A stretch of 64,000 nt of DNA, from NCBI GenBank assembly GCA_035771165.1, contig JAWNZC010000220.1, forward strand, positions 1,041,001-1,105,000. Reading direction: 5' to 3'. Origin of the DNA: Paragorgia papillata. Its lineage: Eukaryota; Cnidaria; Anthozoa; Scleralcyonacea; Coralliidae. The translations under genes and the position numbers were made by a program. A model generated the notes under the pieces. It did no database searches. It worked only from the letters and a program-made list of their open reading frames with translations, and had not been told where the DNA came from. Shown here piece by piece: positions 11,296 through 23,951 of this stretch (position 1 is its first letter; each line of letters begins with the position of its first letter).

Positions 11296-12795
11296 CAGGG
11301 GCGGATCCAGAAATTTTCATACGTTAGTCAAAATTTTAGTTGTCAACACTCAGGGGGGGAAATTTTTTTTTTGGGGTTGTATGATTCATCATAATAACGC
11401 CCCCCCCCCCCCCCACATGATCGTATTACACCACACCACGCTGTCCGCTCAATTGATAGCCGAACATTAGCAACAAAATAGACTATAAAATACAATGCCA
11501 CATATTTAGTTAATAATTAATAGTTAATAATTTAGTGAATAAATATATAGAATAATAGATAATATATATTTATGACACTAGTCAATGACTCAATATGCCC
11601 ATCAGTTAAAGCATTTTCTCCTGCAAAACCAAAGGCAATTTTGGCAGCCTGGCAGGTTATGATCGTATTACACCAGACCATGCTGTCGGTCTATTGATAG
11701 CCTAACAAAATAGACTAAATACAAATATACAATGCCACTTATTTTGTTCGGTCACTTCGGTGAATAAATATATAGAATAATCGATACCTAAGTCGAAATC
11801 TTTAGCTGATATTAATTGATATAATGCTGCTTTTATAATGCATTTATATGATTTAGATGTTAATAACCTTTTGACCGCAAAAATATGCTAATTGGGGTAA
11901 ATTCCATGGAGATTATCATATACAAGCCTAAATATTAAAATCGGCGCACAGCTTGTTCTGTTAATAGACATTCTAAAACAAGACAAAATATGTTTAATTT
12001 ACCTTATAGCAGTACAGGACTTGTTCTTTTGATCTCGAACACATTTCGGGATTAAAGTCTCGGCAGCAAAATTTCTACTGAGGCAGAAGTTCGTGCTGTT
12101 TATCGCACTCAAAAGCTCTTCAACAGAACTCTTCGGCGAAGCGTCGATTCGCTTCATCAGATCAGCATAAATTTCTTGTAGACATTTTTGATCGTTCCCC
12201 GCAAACGCAGACTGAACAGTATCGTAAATACTACAAGACATTGCTGTTTAAATTCTTTCTACTCTAACGTGGGACTTCGAATTGAACCTCAGTGGCCAAG
12301 CAGCGATCAGAAAGGCTGGATTCGTCAGCCCTTGAGTGTATACAGCAAGATCATATCCCACGCTGCGAATCGGTCAAGATCGGTCAAAAAATGTGACCAA
12401 TAAGAATACGAATATTTTTTTAATTAGCCAATCAGATAGCTTGTATACGAGCCCCTGATTCCTAAATCGGTCAGAACTCCCCACAGATCGGTCAAAATTG
12501 CTGATCTCCATGGAGATGAGCATATTGACCAATCAGATGGCTAGAATCTGACTCAGATCGGTCAAAACTCACGCGTAAGTCCGCTGTTCGTTGACTTGAT
12601 AATATTACTTTACAGAAACTCAGCCGCAGCATGAAATTTGATAACTGGACTACAATGGCGCCGCTGCTTGAAATTTGAAAATAGATAACTCATCATAACT
12701 GGACTATCATTCGAATTTTAATTATTTAACTATTTATCTCCGCAATTTTTACGTTAGTCGCGTGACTGGTTTGACGACCCCTAGATCCGCCCCTG
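11296..12795 (-). mobile_element. hAT-type DNA transposon, 1,500 bp, with ORF
   Basis: The ends are inverted repeats, CAGGGGCGGATCCAG at the left and the complement of CAGGGGCGGATCTAG at the right, flanked by a perfect 8-bp direct repeat TGTTAGTG (11288-11295 and 12796-12803). The 15-bp CAGGGG terminus and 8-bp duplication are typical of hAT elements. Five direct copies of ATCGGTCA lie at 12369, 12379, 12466, 12487 and 12557, probable subterminal transposase sites. Two diverged copies of a ~140-bp segment lie at 11416-11560 and 11658-11790. A single first-exon-like ORF is on the minus strand; no hAT catalytic domain is visible, so the element is probably non-autonomous. Confidence 0.85.
12000..12241 (-). 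CDS. First-exon-like ORF inside the hAT element
   Basis: An ATG at 12241 opens 80 residues (MSCSIYDTVQSAF... to ...NKSCTAIR) ending at a good splice donor, AAG|GTAAAT, near 12000. Composition is ordinary for a protein (charged, one likely helix around EIYADLMKRID), unlike the repeat-derived frames nearby. I see no BED finger or hAT dimerisation motif. It may be the 5' exon of the parental transposase gene or an exon captured from a host gene. No following exon was recognised between it and 11296, so any coding sequence is probably truncated. Confidence 0.4.
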
Positions 12796-12960
12796 TGTTA
12801 GTGGTAGTGGTGGTAGTAGCGTTGTTGGTGTTAGTGGTAGTATATAGCGTTGTTAGTGTTGGTTGTGGTGTTAGTATAATGGTGGCAGTAGTGGTGTTAT
12901 CGTTAGTGATGGTGGTACTAATGGTGTTTATAGTGTTGTTAGTTGTGGCGGTAATCATTG
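12796..12960. repeat. GTTAGTGGTGGTAG-type minisatellite, right part
   Basis: Continuation of the array at 11226-11295. The Val-rich forward frame through it is an artefact. Confidence 0.8.
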
Positions 12961-15829
12961 GTAGTGACAACATCTTGATGCCCTCACCGTTAGGCTTTCC
13001 TATTTGTGTGCACGATTATACTCTAGACAAGGACATAAACAACAACATGCAGACAACAACCTTCAAGACTACACCAACTTATAAGGGCATTGCATGTCAC
13101 ACACATGTACCGTTACCCCTAAAGCCCTATATTTAAACAATTTACTTCTAGTAATTTAAGAGAACGCTATACGTATAAAGACGTATAAATTGTTACAGTT
13201 CACGACTACCGAAATTTACTGCAATTTCTTAATCGTTACAAAATTGTTTTTGCAGCCAGTTGAACACATATTACCATTAACTAATAATAAGTATATCTGA
13301 ATCACTCAGGTTTTTTGTAACGTAAACTCTATTTTCTTTAGTAACTACGTGTTGAGGCGTGTAAGACTATAGGCTTTGCATTGCTTAATTTGTGAAAATA
13401 CTATATATCAATACGTGTATTATCATTTGGGACAACGAATTGCTCAATAGAGTTTTCTATTCTTTTTAGACAACGCTTTTCCCAAAATTGCGATTTTCAT
13501 ACAATAAGTTCGAAAATTTATTCCCAAAGCTTTATTGTTCCGCCCCCTTTTTTCTCGCTTTTTCTGACCCTTCCCGTACAGGCTTTGGGAGTGCTGTGTC
13601 TGTGTTTATGAAATTAAGGTACTGCGTGGGCAGTATGTTAAGACGAAAAGAAAACCTTAGGATTTTGGACAACGAAATCTGACTTGGATTTCTAAAGAGC
13701 TTTGGTCTTTAAATTATTACAGAGGATTATATACATATAATACTCTTATAACTTCAAGATTAAAAACATTTCTACAGACCATTAAGACGAAAAAATACAA
13801 TATTTTATTTTTATATTAAGATTCATGCGAGCTAAAGTAAATCGACTGTCAAACTTATCAAGCAGTATTTATCTTGGCTGTCAAATTCACTTTCCTGAAT
13901 AAACCGCGGTGTTCTGGGAACGATGCGGAAGTTCGTATTTTTCACCTGTTTCTTCGCCAAAAAAGCCGATGCGGAAAGCTTAACTGCCAAAAGATTTTGA
14001 GAGGTGTTAATAAGAGTTCGGGAATATGCAAATTAAAATAATAAAACTATACTGCGTGGGCAACTTGGTCGAATTTGATTTTAATCTTAAGAAAAATAAA
14101 GGTATTTACGACCACTATACACGTCGGCGAGAAAACTTCCATCTTCCTTTCGCACGCACCAATTTGGGCAAACAAGGATTCGTTTTCAGTGTCAACTAAT
14201 TGTTGACTGGAACTCGCGTTAGAGCCTGATCTTTAACTAACTTCTAATTTTGAAATATTAAAATCAAAACTGCATGAAGAGCTGTTTTTAACTGCTATAC
14301 ATTATGTATTGATATTAATTTTTATAACTTTATGTATCATTTTAAATCTACGCAGGACCTCCCTTAAAATCACTCTGGTGAGTAGAGATTTCCTGCATAA
14401 ATCAATTGTTATAATAGTGTTTTGGGTACAGCAAAGCGAAAAGGTGATGGACTGCCAAGATTATTATAGGAACGAATGACTGACTTTCAAGCGGAGATCT
14501 TCATCAGAGTAAAATATTTTATTCTGTTAGAGTAAAATGTTTTATTCTGATTAAGGACTCCGCTCGGAACATCAGTATTTTGTTACTCAAATTCTTGACA
14601 GTTCACCCTTTTCACTTTGCTAATTTGCAAAGCCATAGGCTTCACTGTATTAGTTGAATACTAGTTTCCACGGCGGATAATAAAGCTGGGAGTTTTAGCA
14701 AAGTATCTTGTCATCAAGTTTATGCCATTATCCCATGAAAAGTCGATCGACATATTGAGTCAAATAAAATGAGACAATTCGTGTCAGTGCTGCATTTAGT
14801 TCCAGGCGGATAAACAATAATAATTTATGCAAAATCTGTATGAGTTATCACATGCTTTTCGAATGGAATACATTAATATTCGAGAACAGATACGTTTAAG
14901 GATTATTTCGGATTATGGTGTGAATGGGCTTTCTCTATATCATTGAAGACGCTTGCAGAGCCAGAATCACTCGATCGATAGCTGATTGTATTACATTTGG
15001 ATGTGTTCTCAAGTTAATTTATTGTGACAATTATTGGAGTTTATTGCTTCGAAGTCCCATCAATTTATCTAGTCTGTCAAATCCTTGAGAATAAACGTTT
15101 TTATTGACTAAATATTAGCAAAAACAATACAAGTCATTCCACCACATGCAATAAGTACAATCCATATATTTATCTGAATTCACTAACCATTTCGAAACAT
15201 CAATTTCCTGACAAAATTATGTGTTAATTCCGTAAGGAAATCGTTTAAATAATGAAATTCGCTATGATTCTCCCAACATTTGCCATCTGTCGTACTAAAT
15301 CTCTGTCGGATAAAATTCAGTTGTCCGTTTTGGCAGGATTTATAGAAGAAAAGGCTAGCGTTTTAACTAGAAGCGTCCACTCCAACGACACTCCTTGACC
15401 CTTCCCTGTCAAGGACTCTTCCCTGTCAAGTTCCCGGTAGAAATGACAGGCAGGCGAAGGCGGGTCACTGCTTTTATATGGCCTTGGTGGGCTTCTATAT
15501 TTAGAAACATGTGCACGCTGACCAATGTCTTGTTGTCAACGTGGGCGTCTGTTGCAATATCATAACACAAACACTAATAAAAGAATGCTAGCAGGACGAG
15601 AGATGGAATTCGGTATTTTAATAAACTATAGACTTTTTAGATGCATACATGGCGGTGTGACTACCGAAAATTCTTAGTAATTAGTAATTTCGTATTTGAG
15701 AAAGATCTGTCTTGATTAGCCAATCAGTGAGCTCGGAAAGGGCGAATGTTGATCATGTGATTACGTCCTATCGGGGGGCTCACTTCCGTTGCAGTTTTTT
15801 TAAGCCCCTCTAGGACTTATTCGAAGGTG
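12961..15829. other. Gene-free stretch
   Basis: No coding exon was recognised on either strand. It holds AT-rich unique sequence plus a copy of the TTTCAAGCGGAG repeat near 14440-14620. Confidence 0.5.
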
Positions 15830-15921
15830 TGGTTTGTTCTTCGAGCAGACCGAGGACGGATTCTTCTAATAAGTTCGCATAAACTGGTGTCGTCTTCTTC
15901 GATTAAGTATCCTTCGTTGAG
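15830..15921 (+). other. Candidate first (5'UTR) exon of RhoA
   Basis: A strong donor, TTGAG|GTAAGT at 15921/15922, follows GC-richer sequence. The RhoA coding exon begins after a clear acceptor at 19077-19078 with no in-frame upstream start, so a leader exon is expected. No TATA box was evident. The start at 15830 is a guess. Confidence 0.4.
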
Positions 15922-17390
15922 GTAAGTCTTGTACTATATATCTGTGTGTTTATAACCGTGCAAGAGCTATGCGTTTGCGTTTTGGAGTTTAGATTTGGCG
16001 ACCAAGTCGTCGCCATTGGTCGCCTTCGAAATTTTATTGTGGCAGTTTTATCGTTGGAAACGTTCCGTATCCCGATGAGAATTGACCAAGATTGTTTAAT
16101 ACAGTTCCATCGAGCTACGGTTTTGTTTTTTGAACGGTTTCTGACAACCCCTTGTCTGGGTTTACTATCCGTGGTCTTCGCTTGTCAATTGTCGGCGAAC
16201 TAGAAATAAGTTCGAGGGAAGAGGAGTGCTGGCTTTGCAAGGACGATTGAAATAAGATGCCATCTTTGTGCTTGGCGATGAGAATGGGTAGAACACAGGA
16301 CGTATTCACACGAGCAAAAACATTTTACGGGAAGCCATTGAAGCTGGTAGCGAACGAGCAGCCGGTTTTTTTGGCTGGCTTTTTCCTGTCCAACTTTGTC
16401 GTCATCATCTCGGCCATCCTTCGCCCTCGAAGGCGCCAAGAGTTTACCAATTTTACACTATCTACACTCCTACCAGCCTGAAAACAAGCTTGAATATCTA
16501 TTTTTGAAAGATTCTCCTTTTGCAAGATTTCGATTTGGCTTCCAAGAATAAAAAGGAAACCTTTTAAGTGACTATTCGTAGACGCTTGACCAGGAAGCCA
16601 ACACGAAAGATGGCTGCTATCAAAGCTTCGGCGAATTTTCGTTTTGATTCTCGGTATCCGAGAGCTTATAATAAAGAAGAATAAAGCGGCTGCAGTTGTA
16701 TGGTGAACAAGAGACCGCTTAAAGATTATGTTATAGCTAGGAACTAGTTTCTCTTGTCCACAGCTGTTTATTTATAAAGAACTCTGACAAGGGGCATTTT
16801 CACTCTTCCCATCACAACAGGGATAGGCAAAGAATAGTCGCTAGCAAATTTTAAAGGACTCTGTAAAATAGACAGATTTGTTTATCACGAATTATATTAA
16901 CTGTAAGATATATTTAAGGTGATGTAGACCTAACTAATACAGTTTATTTAGGGGATTGTGTAATCTTTGGTTTAGTTCATGAATGCCCTTTGGGAAGACC
17001 ATTAAATGGATAATAAACATGTACAATTTGGTACATTGTCCCATTGTGTATATACATGGTATATTATGCACATGTAATGATGTGCATGGGTTTGTGTGTG
17101 TATTATATATAATTATGTGTGTATAATATACTGTATTATATATATATATATGTTAAAAAATGAAAGGGATAAAAAAGTAGAGTGGCAATGTTTAGGATGG
17201 ACCAAAGTAAAAAGGTGGTGAATTGCCAAGACTTTTAGTAACAAAATTCTCACGTTTCAAGCGGAGTCCAACTTTTACTCTGATAAAAGGCTCTGCTTGA
17301 AATGTCAGTATTTTGTTAATAAAAACCTTTGGCAGTTTGCTACCCTTTCACTTTCTTTTACAGTCAAAATGGAAATACCTTCCCGCTTCT

Positions 17391-17569
17391 GTAGTTGGCT
17401 GTGTATTACTGTTCTGTATTATCTTCTAAGTTAAATTTACATATCAAACAAACTGAAATATCTCAACAACGAAGCAAGGAAACCAAAAACTGCAAAATAT
17501 GTTACTCTTATCATTTTAAGTGTTCTTTTAAATAAGACAAACTTAATTTTCGTTTCATAGGCACTTTAA
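17391..17569. mobile_element. Truncated TTAA palindrome (AGTGCC family)
   Basis: Right half only: TACATATCAAACAAACTGAA to TTCATAGGCACT-TTAA, matching the right arm of 53912-54343. It ends at TTAA 17566-17569, shared with the next element. Confidence 0.65.
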
Positions 17570-17888
17570 GGTACCCTGTGAGTCGGAGCCCCTTTCTGAC
17601 CTACGCATGCTTCGGGAGAAAGTGGGCTCTGCGGCTCTGCCAACATACTTGATATTTCTTTTTGAGCATCATGAATGGTTGCCAAGATACTATTTTGGGC
17701 CCAGGCTCTGTGTCACTTACTATTTTCCTGCTTACGCGTGTTCGTAAACTAGAACTTGTCTGACCAGTTTAAAACCTGACTGACTTACCCCAAACTTGGG
17801 GTGATAGATCGAGTTTGTTGGCAGAGCCCACTTTCCCCTGAAGCTTGTGTAGGTTGGAAAGGGGCTCTGACTTGCAGGGTAACTTTAA
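17566..17888. mobile_element. TTAA-flanked MITE, middle of a chain
   Basis: Arms of about 70 bp: GGTACCCTGTGAGTC after the left TTAA, complement of TTACCCTGCAAGTC before the right TTAA. Both arms include GAGCCCCTTTC and AAAGTGGGCTCTG. The left and right TTAA are shared with neighbouring elements. Confidence 0.75.
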
Positions 17889-18250
17889 GGTGGCTTGATA
17901 GGAATAAATTATAAATTTTTCCTCTAAAACGTTTTGCAATGTACATTTGTGCCTCATTCTAGTCCGTGCTGATAATTGAAAAGGTGTACACTTGCAGCAT
18001 CTGTGCATCTGGACAAATCACATTTATTGTAATATGCAAATTTAATGCAAGTTAGGATTCCTGAACTTACTAGAACAAAGATTTCTCCCCTCCTGAAAAC
18101 TGTGGACTCTCTAATACTTTTCAAAACTTAAGAGTAACACTAGGGCTGTGCAAGGAACTAGAACGAAACACAAGTCTACAGTACATTGTGGAACGTTTTA
18201 GAAGGAAAAAATCTGATTCTTTATAAATTTTTCCTATTGCGCCACCTTAA
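17885..18250. mobile_element. TTAA-flanked MITE (GGTGGC family)
   Basis: TTAA-GGTGGCTTGATAGGAA at the left, complement of GGTGGCGCAATAGGAA before TTAA 18247-18250. It shares the TTAAGGTGGC terminus with the large foldback at 6952-7636, so it belongs to the same terminal class. Confidence 0.75.
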
Positions 18251-18439
18251 AGCATCTGGCTAGCATCTGGAAGGCTGCAGGTCCTAACCCTCATCATAGT
18301 TAATAGAAAATATACATCGTTTGGAAGCTCAACAGAAGTCATTGTTTTATGTTTTTGATCGGGTTCCATAACCAAATTACAAAATATTCCATAATTAATT
18401 GTGCACTTTCACAGTTACTGAACATAATAATAATTGTGT

Positions 18440-18720
18440 TTTATGTACTGTTTAATAAACGAGCAGGAGTGTTTTATCAGATATAAACACACGAGGTGAA
18501 GCCAAGTGTTTTTATATCTGATAAAACACGAACTGCGAGTTTATTGAACAGCTTCAAAAATGAACCACTTGGTAAGTTCATTGCTGTAGTAAGTTTGAAA
18601 AATAACCTTGTCTAAGCTGAGAAAATCAAAGCTAAAGTTTATGTAAATCAGGAGGTATCTTTATCACATAAAGACACTGATTAAACTTTAATTTCTTTTG
18701 AATTTTCCTCATGAATTATT
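18440..18720. repeat. Hairpin-containing dispersed repeat
   Basis: GTGTTTTATCAGATATAAA pairs with TTTATATCTGATAAAACAC, followed by a tail with CATGAATTATTAATGAG. Related tails occur near 29380 and, inverted, near 34485. It lies in the presumed RhoA leader intron. Confidence 0.65.
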
Positions 18721-19086
18721 AATGAGTTTTTGAAGTATACTGAAGCAATCATCCAATAGCAATGTTTGGGTTCAATTCACTCAACTGTAATGTTTATTAA
18801 TAAGCATAAAACAAAGGATTTGGCACCTTCATGTACCTTTCAACGTGAATCGTAGCTTGATTGTTAACCGCTTTGAAGTTTGCCAGGTTTCCAAACCATG
18901 TATATTTTCTATTAACTATGCCCTCATCTATAGCTCAGAGTTCTCTGTGTATTAAATCTGTTGTACAATAAAAACTTAAAAAGTTCCTAACTCGGAGTGA
19001 TTGTATTACTTGCAAAATTTATGAGTTAAAATCGTTTTCTGAATAATAATTATAGTAAAATTATTTCTGTGTTTCTAGGGAAGTGA

Positions 19087-19668
<582 letters not shown>

Positions 19669-20309
19669 ACTGTCGCCTGCCTCAGGATTATACTTCAAAA
19701 GAAAAACTGTACTTCGTTTGACATTTCTGTTTATCACCACTATGTTGTTAGTGGGACAAAATGAAATCCCCAAATGTGACTGACTGTAGGTTTTTGTAAA
19801 TTTAATGATTAAATTCACCAGCATTGTTAAATAGCAACACGCCGAGAAAAGAAAAGGGAAATTCCTTTTCTCGGAAGTAGGGCACGCATAACCTGCCTGG
19901 TGGTTTTTTTCCACTGCTGGTTGTACTTGCTCGCATTTTTACATATTTTTTTTCTTTTGTGCTGCTAACTTACCTACATTTATAGTAATTTATAGCAGAA
20001 CTGATAACCTAACTATCACTAGAGCGAAGAGTGTGTGAGGGGAGTGGGAGGGTGCAGTGAATGAAATTATATTGTGTATTTGTTAGATGGATGCAAGGTG
20101 ATGGTGCCTTTTGCTAAAGCAAAGCACCATGCCTGTTCTTGGTTATGATTCTTATTATAAACTGGTTAATAATTAGATTGCCATTGTGTGGAACAACACT
20201 TGGCTTCAAACCACAACTTTTCTGATGACACACCTGGAAGAATAATTAAAAGAAAAAAAGAAAGACAAAATATTTTACTGTGTGGTCTATTCTTTGCAGT
20301 GCTGTAAAA

Positions 20310-20840
20310 GTTATATAATTTTTGTAACTAGTTACAGTTACATCATTAGAAAAGTAACTAGTTACTGATAAAAGTTACAATGAAAAGAAAGTAACTAGTT
20401 ACAAAGTTACTTCAAAAATTTTGTAACTAGTTACAAAGTTACATTCCTTTGTCCGTGTTACTAGAATCGACAAAGAAATTACTGGTTTTAGATGCCAGTA
20501 CCATAATTATGTTTTTACAACTAAATGCCTAAATATAGTTGTCACTAAGCAGAAATAGTCAAATGTGTACATAATGTACCTTTATTATTATATCAAAACC
20601 ATTTTTATCAAGAAAGAATGACATCCTCAACTGAATATCAGTAACTATAGTCACATTTTTTAACCAAATATTGTAACTAGTTACAGTTCTTTAAAAAAGT
20701 AACTAGTTATAGTTACTTCTTCAAAAAGTAACTAGTTATAGTTACAGTTACTTCTTCAGAAAAAGTAACTAGTTTCAGTTACAGTTACTTAAAAATGTAA
20801 CTAGTTACTGTAACTAGTTTCTTGTAACAAAGTTACTTGC
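20310..20840. repeat. GTAACTAGTTAC palindrome array
   Basis: More than ten perfect or near-perfect copies of the 12-bp palindrome GTAACTAGTTAC and halves of it, irregularly spaced and flanking a central unique stretch (20450-20660). It lies downstream of RhoA, possibly within its 3' region. Confidence 0.8.
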
Positions 20841-21001
20841 ACACTGATTCTTTGTTATATTATAAACCAACCAGTGAACTTACTACAAATCCTGCATTGT
20901 AACTATTCTCTGTCTATTGGCGATAGAGCACTAGTAACGTGCTAGTTTTAGCAACGAGTCTAGTTTTAAACGATGGCAGAAAACTTGGTTTCAGTTTTTA
21001 C

Positions 21002-21124
21002 TTTAACCCATTCCTGCCAGAGGTGACCAAAACCGTGCCGCTTTATTTTTTACTCTGTCTAACACCAGACATTTTTTTACTCTTCAAACTAAAGGGAGAC
21101 ATTCTTGGCAGCAATGGGTTAAAA
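21002..21124. mobile_element. Short MITE with TTTAACCC ends
   Basis: TTTAACCCATTCCTGCCAG at the left pairs with TTGGCAGCAATGGGTTAA at the right. A 70-bp relative lies at 31393-31462. Confidence 0.65.
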
Positions 21125-21196
21125 TAATATTTTGTCCGCGATTAGTTGGTTAAGTTTATACTAAATAATTCGCCTCGTTGACTATCTGCTTAGAAC

Positions 21197-21602
21197 GTCC
21201 TTTACAACTTTTTCGTATCTTTCTTCGTTTTCAAGATATTTCAATTTGTTTGATATGTAAATGAGATGTCTCTGACGCCAGGTGTGGGGTAAAATATTTT
21301 CACATGTAACAAAACCAGTTGTATCTCTAAGTTTGTTCAGCGAAATCATTTGAAACTGTGCACATAAAAACTCCTTCCGACGCTGAACATTTCGTGTTAG
21401 ATATGTAAGTGATTTTGCTCTGTATGAAAATATTTTACCCCACTCCTGACGTCAGAGACCATGCGTTTACATATCAAACAAATTGAAATATCTTGAAAAC
21501 GCAGAAAGATACGAAAAAGTTGTAAAGGATCTTTCTTCTATTACAATTTTATGAGTTCTTTCAAATTAGACAAACTTAATTTTTAATGCCAATCCCCTTT
21601 AA
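21197..21602. mobile_element. TTAA palindrome (GGGATTGGC family), left end truncated
   Basis: Closely matches 51583-52053, with arms containing TTTGATATGTAAATGAG and its complement and a centre with CACATAAAAACTCC. The right end runs GCCAATCCCCTTTAA. The left arm starts internally. Confidence 0.75.
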
Positions 21603-21916
21603 TTAAGTGCCGCAGCCCCCAAGGCTTCTTGAAACATCTTTTTTACTTTGTATTGTTAAAAAGTTTTCAATATACCAAATGTGGCAATCGAGTTGCTATA
21701 AAGAGCCAAAAATAGCGAAATATTTTTCTCTGTTCTGACCAATCGGTCGTGTACCACGCATTGCATTAAAACTTTTCAATACCCGACCACTAGAGCTATG
21801 CAACGAACTAAAACGAAGCTCGTAAGGCCTGTGCAAAACGTTTTATGGGAAAATAACCTATACTTATCACGTTTTAGACAATTACTGTCGAACGCGCAAG
21901 CTTTGAACGACGTCGT

Positions 21917-22474
21917 TTAAAGTGCCTCTATGGCCTGTGGGATCTTTACATATTTAAATAACTTAGGTTAAAAGAAAATGTTTCCCGAAATTTTTTCTCA
22001 AAAATATTAAATCTCCGCCCATTAACAGCGCTTCAAAGTTGGTACTTCTATAACTGTGACCGTGCATTAGGGACATGGTGCGAGTTTACTCTGTGACGTC
22101 ACGGTCGGAACCGAACTTCTGACTATTTAGTGTGTTTTTGGTATTGCGTCTCTTAAACCTTTATTTAAGCAATGAAAACTTTAGATATATTCATCAATAT
22201 GTTCCAAGATGGTTCGTCTGACTCAGACTCGGTGGAAGAAATTTTGGTGTTTCGACTGTGACGCAAATGTGACGTAAATCTATCAATTAGAGCCCAGGCC
22301 CAAGAAAACGGTCTAACTTTCAAAATGGCGCGATTTGGGCTGATTTGGCCAACTTCGGAGCACTGTTAATGGGCGAGCATTTAATATTTTTGAGAAAAAA
22401 TTTCGGGAGACATTTTCTTTTAACCTAAGTTATTTAAATATGTAAAGATCCCACAGACCATAGAGGCACTTTAA
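21917..22474. mobile_element. TTAA palindrome (AGTGCC family), 558 bp
   Basis: TTAA-AGTGCCTCTATGG at the left and CCATAGAGGCACT-TTAA at the right. Arms of about 130 bp contain AACTTAGGTTAAAAGAAAAT and complement. Non-coding. Confidence 0.8.
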
Positions 22475-22853
22475 ACAACACATTTGGAATGATTCCCTCA
22501 ACTTTTCGATTTTGGCAGTTTTGCCACGTTCAAAATGTTGAAAAACCCTTTACGTAAGGGGTATATGGATATCAGAAAAGGGACTTCTGGCTGCATGCGA
22601 GGAAAACTACATTTTAAGGCTTGTCCTATTCTCGTCCCTAAATTTAATTCGCAGGGTCTTTTTCATACAACTTGTAGTTTCTTGTCATGTTAAAAGAAAA
22701 TTATCTACGGAACGAAAAAATCAAACTGCAAAATGTTTTACTTTATTAACTATTGTTCGTCTTTTATACAGATAATTAAAACTAAATTCTAAAGCTGCTT
22801 GGGCTCCGCAAAAACAACCCATTTAATTTTAGTAAGCCTATCTTAAAATTAAA

Positions 22854-23022
22854 GCCTGGTTTCCATATAGCCGTAAGAGCCGGCGGCATGGCAGCGGCAA
22901 AGGGCAATGGTCCAATCGCATACAGCTTTTTATTGCTGGCTAATTCAACACTGTCTATGATTGGACCATCGCCCCTTGCCGCAGCCATGCCGCCGGCTCT
23001 TACGGCTATATGAAAACCAGGC
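22854..23022. mobile_element. 169-bp inverted-repeat MITE
   Basis: Both ends read GCCTGGTTTYCATATAGCCG outward-in, and arms of about 70 bp continue through GAGCCGGCGGCATGG. GC-richer than its surroundings. Confidence 0.8.
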
Positions 23023-23206
23023 CTAAATACGCCTTTCTCTAAGGGTTTAATTACTTTAATATAACTCCTATACTGTATCCAAGGTACAAATGGTGGCAAT
23101 TTTTATACAGATTTTTGCCTTATCTGACTGAAAACTATAAGATAGAATTTAAATATATCTTTAACCGTATTCTAGCTACATAGATAGAATTAAACTAAAC
23201 TAGACC

Positions 23207-23378
23207 TTATTCAAAAATGGCCGACGAATTAAAATTCTTTTATATACATATAAATTAGCCCTTATGAACTCGTTTTCATGTGGGAAATTCAAAATAATTT
23301 TTTACTTTAAAACGAGGTCATAAGGGATAATTTATATGCACATAAAAGAATTCTAATTCGGTGGCCATTTTTGAATCT
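23207..23378. mobile_element. Palindromic MITE, relative of 2820-3331 and 50735-50875
   Basis: ATTCAAAAATGGCCGACGAA and its near-complement at the right end, with GAACTCGTTTTCATGTG in the centre. Confidence 0.75.
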
Positions 23379-23951
23379 TGTTTTTAAACATTACTTTAGT
23401 CTATTTTTTGTATTAAATCAGGACCGTGGCAGAAGGCGGCTACCCTTTCACTTGCGTATCTTTAAACTATGAAAAATATTGTGGCCGTAGGGCTAGGTGA
23501 TTGTATTAAACTGTACATGTAAAAGCAAACTAGTACTTTTATTTTACTGCTCGAACAGGCGAACAGTAGCCTGCGTGCAGAATTCACCCGTTTCCGTTCC
23601 ACGCAGGCCAGGCGAACCGAGGCCATGCATGATTACAAACTGAATCAGGATTTCCGGTTTATCTCGTGCTTTTAAATCCTGTACCTTTTTAGCTTAATTT
23701 GCTGCAAGTCTAAGAAACTGTCAAAGATGATTGATCAGTTCAAATTTAGAAATGTATTAACTTTGTAAGTGGCCTCGGTTCACCAGTTTTAGCAGTAAAT
23801 TTATTTTTTACAACGTCAGGGTAAAGGGTCCACCTTAGCCAGCTAGAAATCCACGGCTATCCCCCTATTCCATATATATTTTCACATCTTGCTATGGCCC
23901 AGTGAATTTCGTTTTATCGAAGCGTCAAAGCAACATGTCATGGATGCCATA

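Noticed and set aside
10952..11320. 122-codon minus-strand frame
   Set aside because: Its first third is the GTT/AGT minisatellite and it crosses the hAT boundary. The remainder shows no family resemblance or splice sites.
16610..16684. Short plus-strand frame beginning MAAIK, resembling the RhoA N-terminus
   Set aside because: Only four residues agree and it stops after 24 codons with no GTPase motif. Chance inside the leader intron.
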